Assembly (NCBI RefSeq): GCF_009708175.1
Contig: NZ_WMBB01000010.1
Location: 124,001-188,000, forward strand
Source of the DNA: Nocardia aurantiaca
GTDB lineage: Bacteria; Actinomycetota; Actinomycetes; Mycobacteriales; Mycobacteriaceae
Direction: 5' to 3'
Length of the DNA: 64,000 bases
The translations under genes and the position numbers were made by a program. The notes below the pieces were generated by a model that made no database searches, had not been told where the DNA came from, and saw only the letters and a program-made list of their open reading frames with translations. The first letter of the stretch is position 1. Each line of letters starts with the position of its first letter. Shown piece by piece: positions 62,863 through 64,000 of the stretch.

Positions 62863-62903
62863 TACCCATGGGGGGTATGTTTCTCGATGTCGGGGATACC
62901 CCC
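62863..62903 (+). promoter_or_regulatory. CsoR-like copper operator(s)
   Basis: TACCC-ATGG-GGGGTA at 62863-62877 and GGGGATACCCCC at 62892-62903 are GC-rich palindromic sites resembling copper-sensing CsoR operators. They stand 35-75 bp upstream of the CopZ-like gene. Confidence 0.6.
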
Positions 62904-62937
62904 ACACCGTATGAATCAGCGAGCGAAGGAGTCCGCC

Positions 62938-63144
62938 ATGGCCACCAGCACCTACACCGTCACCGGCATGACCTGCGGCCACTGCGTCGGTTCGGTGCAG
63001 AAGGAGATCAGCAAGATCGCGGGCGTCACCAGCGTGGATGTGGATCTCGCCACCGGCCTGGTCACGGTAGAGTCCGCGGCCCCGCTCACCGACGCCGATG
63101 TGATCGCCGCCGTCGACGAAGCGGGTTACGAGGTGGCCAGGTGA
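62938..63144 (+). CDS. CopZ-like heavy-metal-binding chaperone
   Basis: A 68-residue HMA-domain protein with GMTCGHC (Cys13, Cys16), the Cu(I)-binding motif of copper chaperones, within a ferredoxin-like fold. GAAGGAG is 6 nt before ATG 62938; upstream in-frame ATGs are rejected. Its stop overlaps the next gene (GTGA), so they are cotranslated. Confidence 0.92.
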   Translation: MATSTYTVTGMTCGHCVGSVQKEISKIAGVTSVDVDLATGLVTVESAAPLTDADVIAAVDEAGYEVAR

Positions 63145-64000
63145 ACGATCGACTGCGGTTCGCCGCCTTCGGCGGCGGACTGGTCGTCTTGTTCGGAGCC
63201 GCGCTCGGCATCGGCGCCCTGGTGGGCGACCGGTCCGGCGCGGCCCCGACCGAGGCCGGCCCCGACCACAGTCAACATGCGGCCGCGGCGGCGACGGGAC
63301 TCCAGGACAACCTCTCCGGCTACTCCCTCGGTGAGATCAGCGCCCCCGCCGCTCCCAATCAGCAAGGCGCACTGCGATTCCGGATCACCGGCCCGCAGGG
63401 CACCGTCACCCAGTACGACAACCTGCACGACAAGGACCTGCACCTGATCGTGGTCCGCACCGACGCGAGCCAGTTCCGGCACGTGCATCCGAACCGGGCC
63501 GCCGACGGCACCTGGTCCATCGACTGGAAGTGGGCCGAACCCGGCAGCTACCGCGTCTTCGCCGACTTCTCCCCCGCCGGCGGGCCCGGCGAACTGATAC
63601 TCAGCCGCACCGTCGCGGTCGCGGGGAGCGTGACCGACAGGCCACTGCCGCCGGTCTCGAAGACCGCCGAGGTGGACGGCTACCGCGTCACCCTCAACGG
63701 CGATCTGAACACCGCGGGCAGCGCGCTCACCTTCACCATCACCCGCGACGGCAAACCGGTCACCGATCTGCAGCCCTACCTGGGCGCGTACGCTCACCTG
63801 GTGGCACTACGGGTCACGGACCTGGCCTACCTGCACGTCCACCCCGAGGGAGAGGTCGGCAAGACCGCACCCGGCCCCGACGTCGTCTTCCACGCGCAAG
63901 CGCCGAGCGACGGCACATACCGCCTGTACCTGGACTTCCAGCACGGCGGCGCGGTGCACACCGCGGAATTCACAGACGAAGCATCCACTGTCGCACCCGC
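63141..64000 (+). CDS. Membrane-anchored His-rich protein of a copper operon (partial)
   Basis: A frame open from GTG 63141 to the window edge, at least 286 residues, so the C-terminus is missing. One N-terminal TM segment (FGGGLVVLFGAALGIGALVG) is followed by an extracytoplasmic domain with DLHLIVVRTDASQFRHVHPN and LAYLHVHPEGE. The repeated HVHP motifs are probable metal ligands. Coupled to the CopZ-like gene; in related actinobacteria such genes precede a copper P-type ATPase, which would lie beyond this window. Confidence 0.8.
   Translation, partial: MNDRLRFAAFGGGLVVLFGAALGIGALVGDRSGAAPTEAGPDHSQHAAAAATGLQDNLSGYSLGEISAPAAPNQQGALRFRITGPQGTVTQYDNLHDKDLHLIVVRTDASQFRHVHPNRAADGTWSIDWKWAEPGSYRVFADFSPAGGPGELILSRTVAVAGSVTDRPLPPVSKTAEVDGYRVTLNGDLNTAGSALTFTITRDGKPVTDLQPYLGAYAHLVALRVTDLAYLHVHPEGEVGKTAPGPDVVFHAQAPSDGTYRLYLDFQHGGAVHTAEFTDEASTVAP

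Overview
This is a GC-rich actinobacterial chromosome segment, most likely from Nocardia or a close relative in the Nocardiaceae. The backbone keeps the gene order I recall from Mycobacterium tuberculosis Rv1011-Rv1026: ppx, a DUF501 gene, ftsB, eno and an LpqU-like transglycosylase (9567-14242), mazG-mfd-TetR (30866-36862), glmU-prs (37327-39806), pks16-pth-rplY (48399-51268) and ispE (61892-62821). Accessory blocks sit between these groups. I infer the organism from gene content, synteny and GTG-rich GTGA/ATGA gene junctions; no rRNA is present to confirm it.

Layout. 1-10 kb: a NicO nickel/cobalt transporter under a cobalamin riboswitch, a DHA2 drug exporter, a LAL-type LuxR regulator, an alpha/beta hydrolase, a SnoaL-like protein, a YCII protein and a POT peptide transporter. 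14.3-20.8 kb: a five-gene translationally coupled cluster (Fe(II)/2-oxoglutarate oxygenase, ornithine-cyclodeaminase-like SbnB/VioK homologue, fold-III PLP decarboxylase, SbnA/VioB-like PLP synthase with an extra C-terminal domain, MATE exporter) behind an IdeR/DtxR-like iron box. This is the best candidate for an undescribed pathway. 20.9-29.7 kb: an Rv0805-like phosphodiesterase, a GlcG-like remnant, a DUF222/HNH (13E12-type) gene split by an amber codon, an XRE/DUF397 pair, small orphan genes, a Stealth phosphotransferase, a PNPOx-like protein, TerD and a thiamine-binding protein. 29.8-41.9 kb: mostly housekeeping (mazG, mfd, tRNA-Gln, glmU, prs) plus two TetR regulators and a TM-PH-YezG-like protein.

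41.9-48.3 kb holds a complete ergothioneine locus: egtA-B-C-D on the minus strand with a divergent egtE-like gene. EgtC carries a low-complexity insert of about 178 residues. 51.6-53.9 kb has two tandem secreted paralogues sharing one leader, and a PlsC/TetR divergent pair with two perfect 15-bp palindromic operators. 56.2-59.6 kb has two Abi-alpha (DUF4393-like) proteins flanking a DUF445 membrane protein. The right end has an ABC-F ATPase, ispE, and the start of a copper operon (CsoR-like sites, CopZ, a truncated His-rich membrane-anchored protein).

The functional themes are metal handling (cobalt/B12, iron, copper), redox protection (ergothioneine), export, and regulator-operator pairs. 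All functions are read from motifs and family knowledge; no searches were run.
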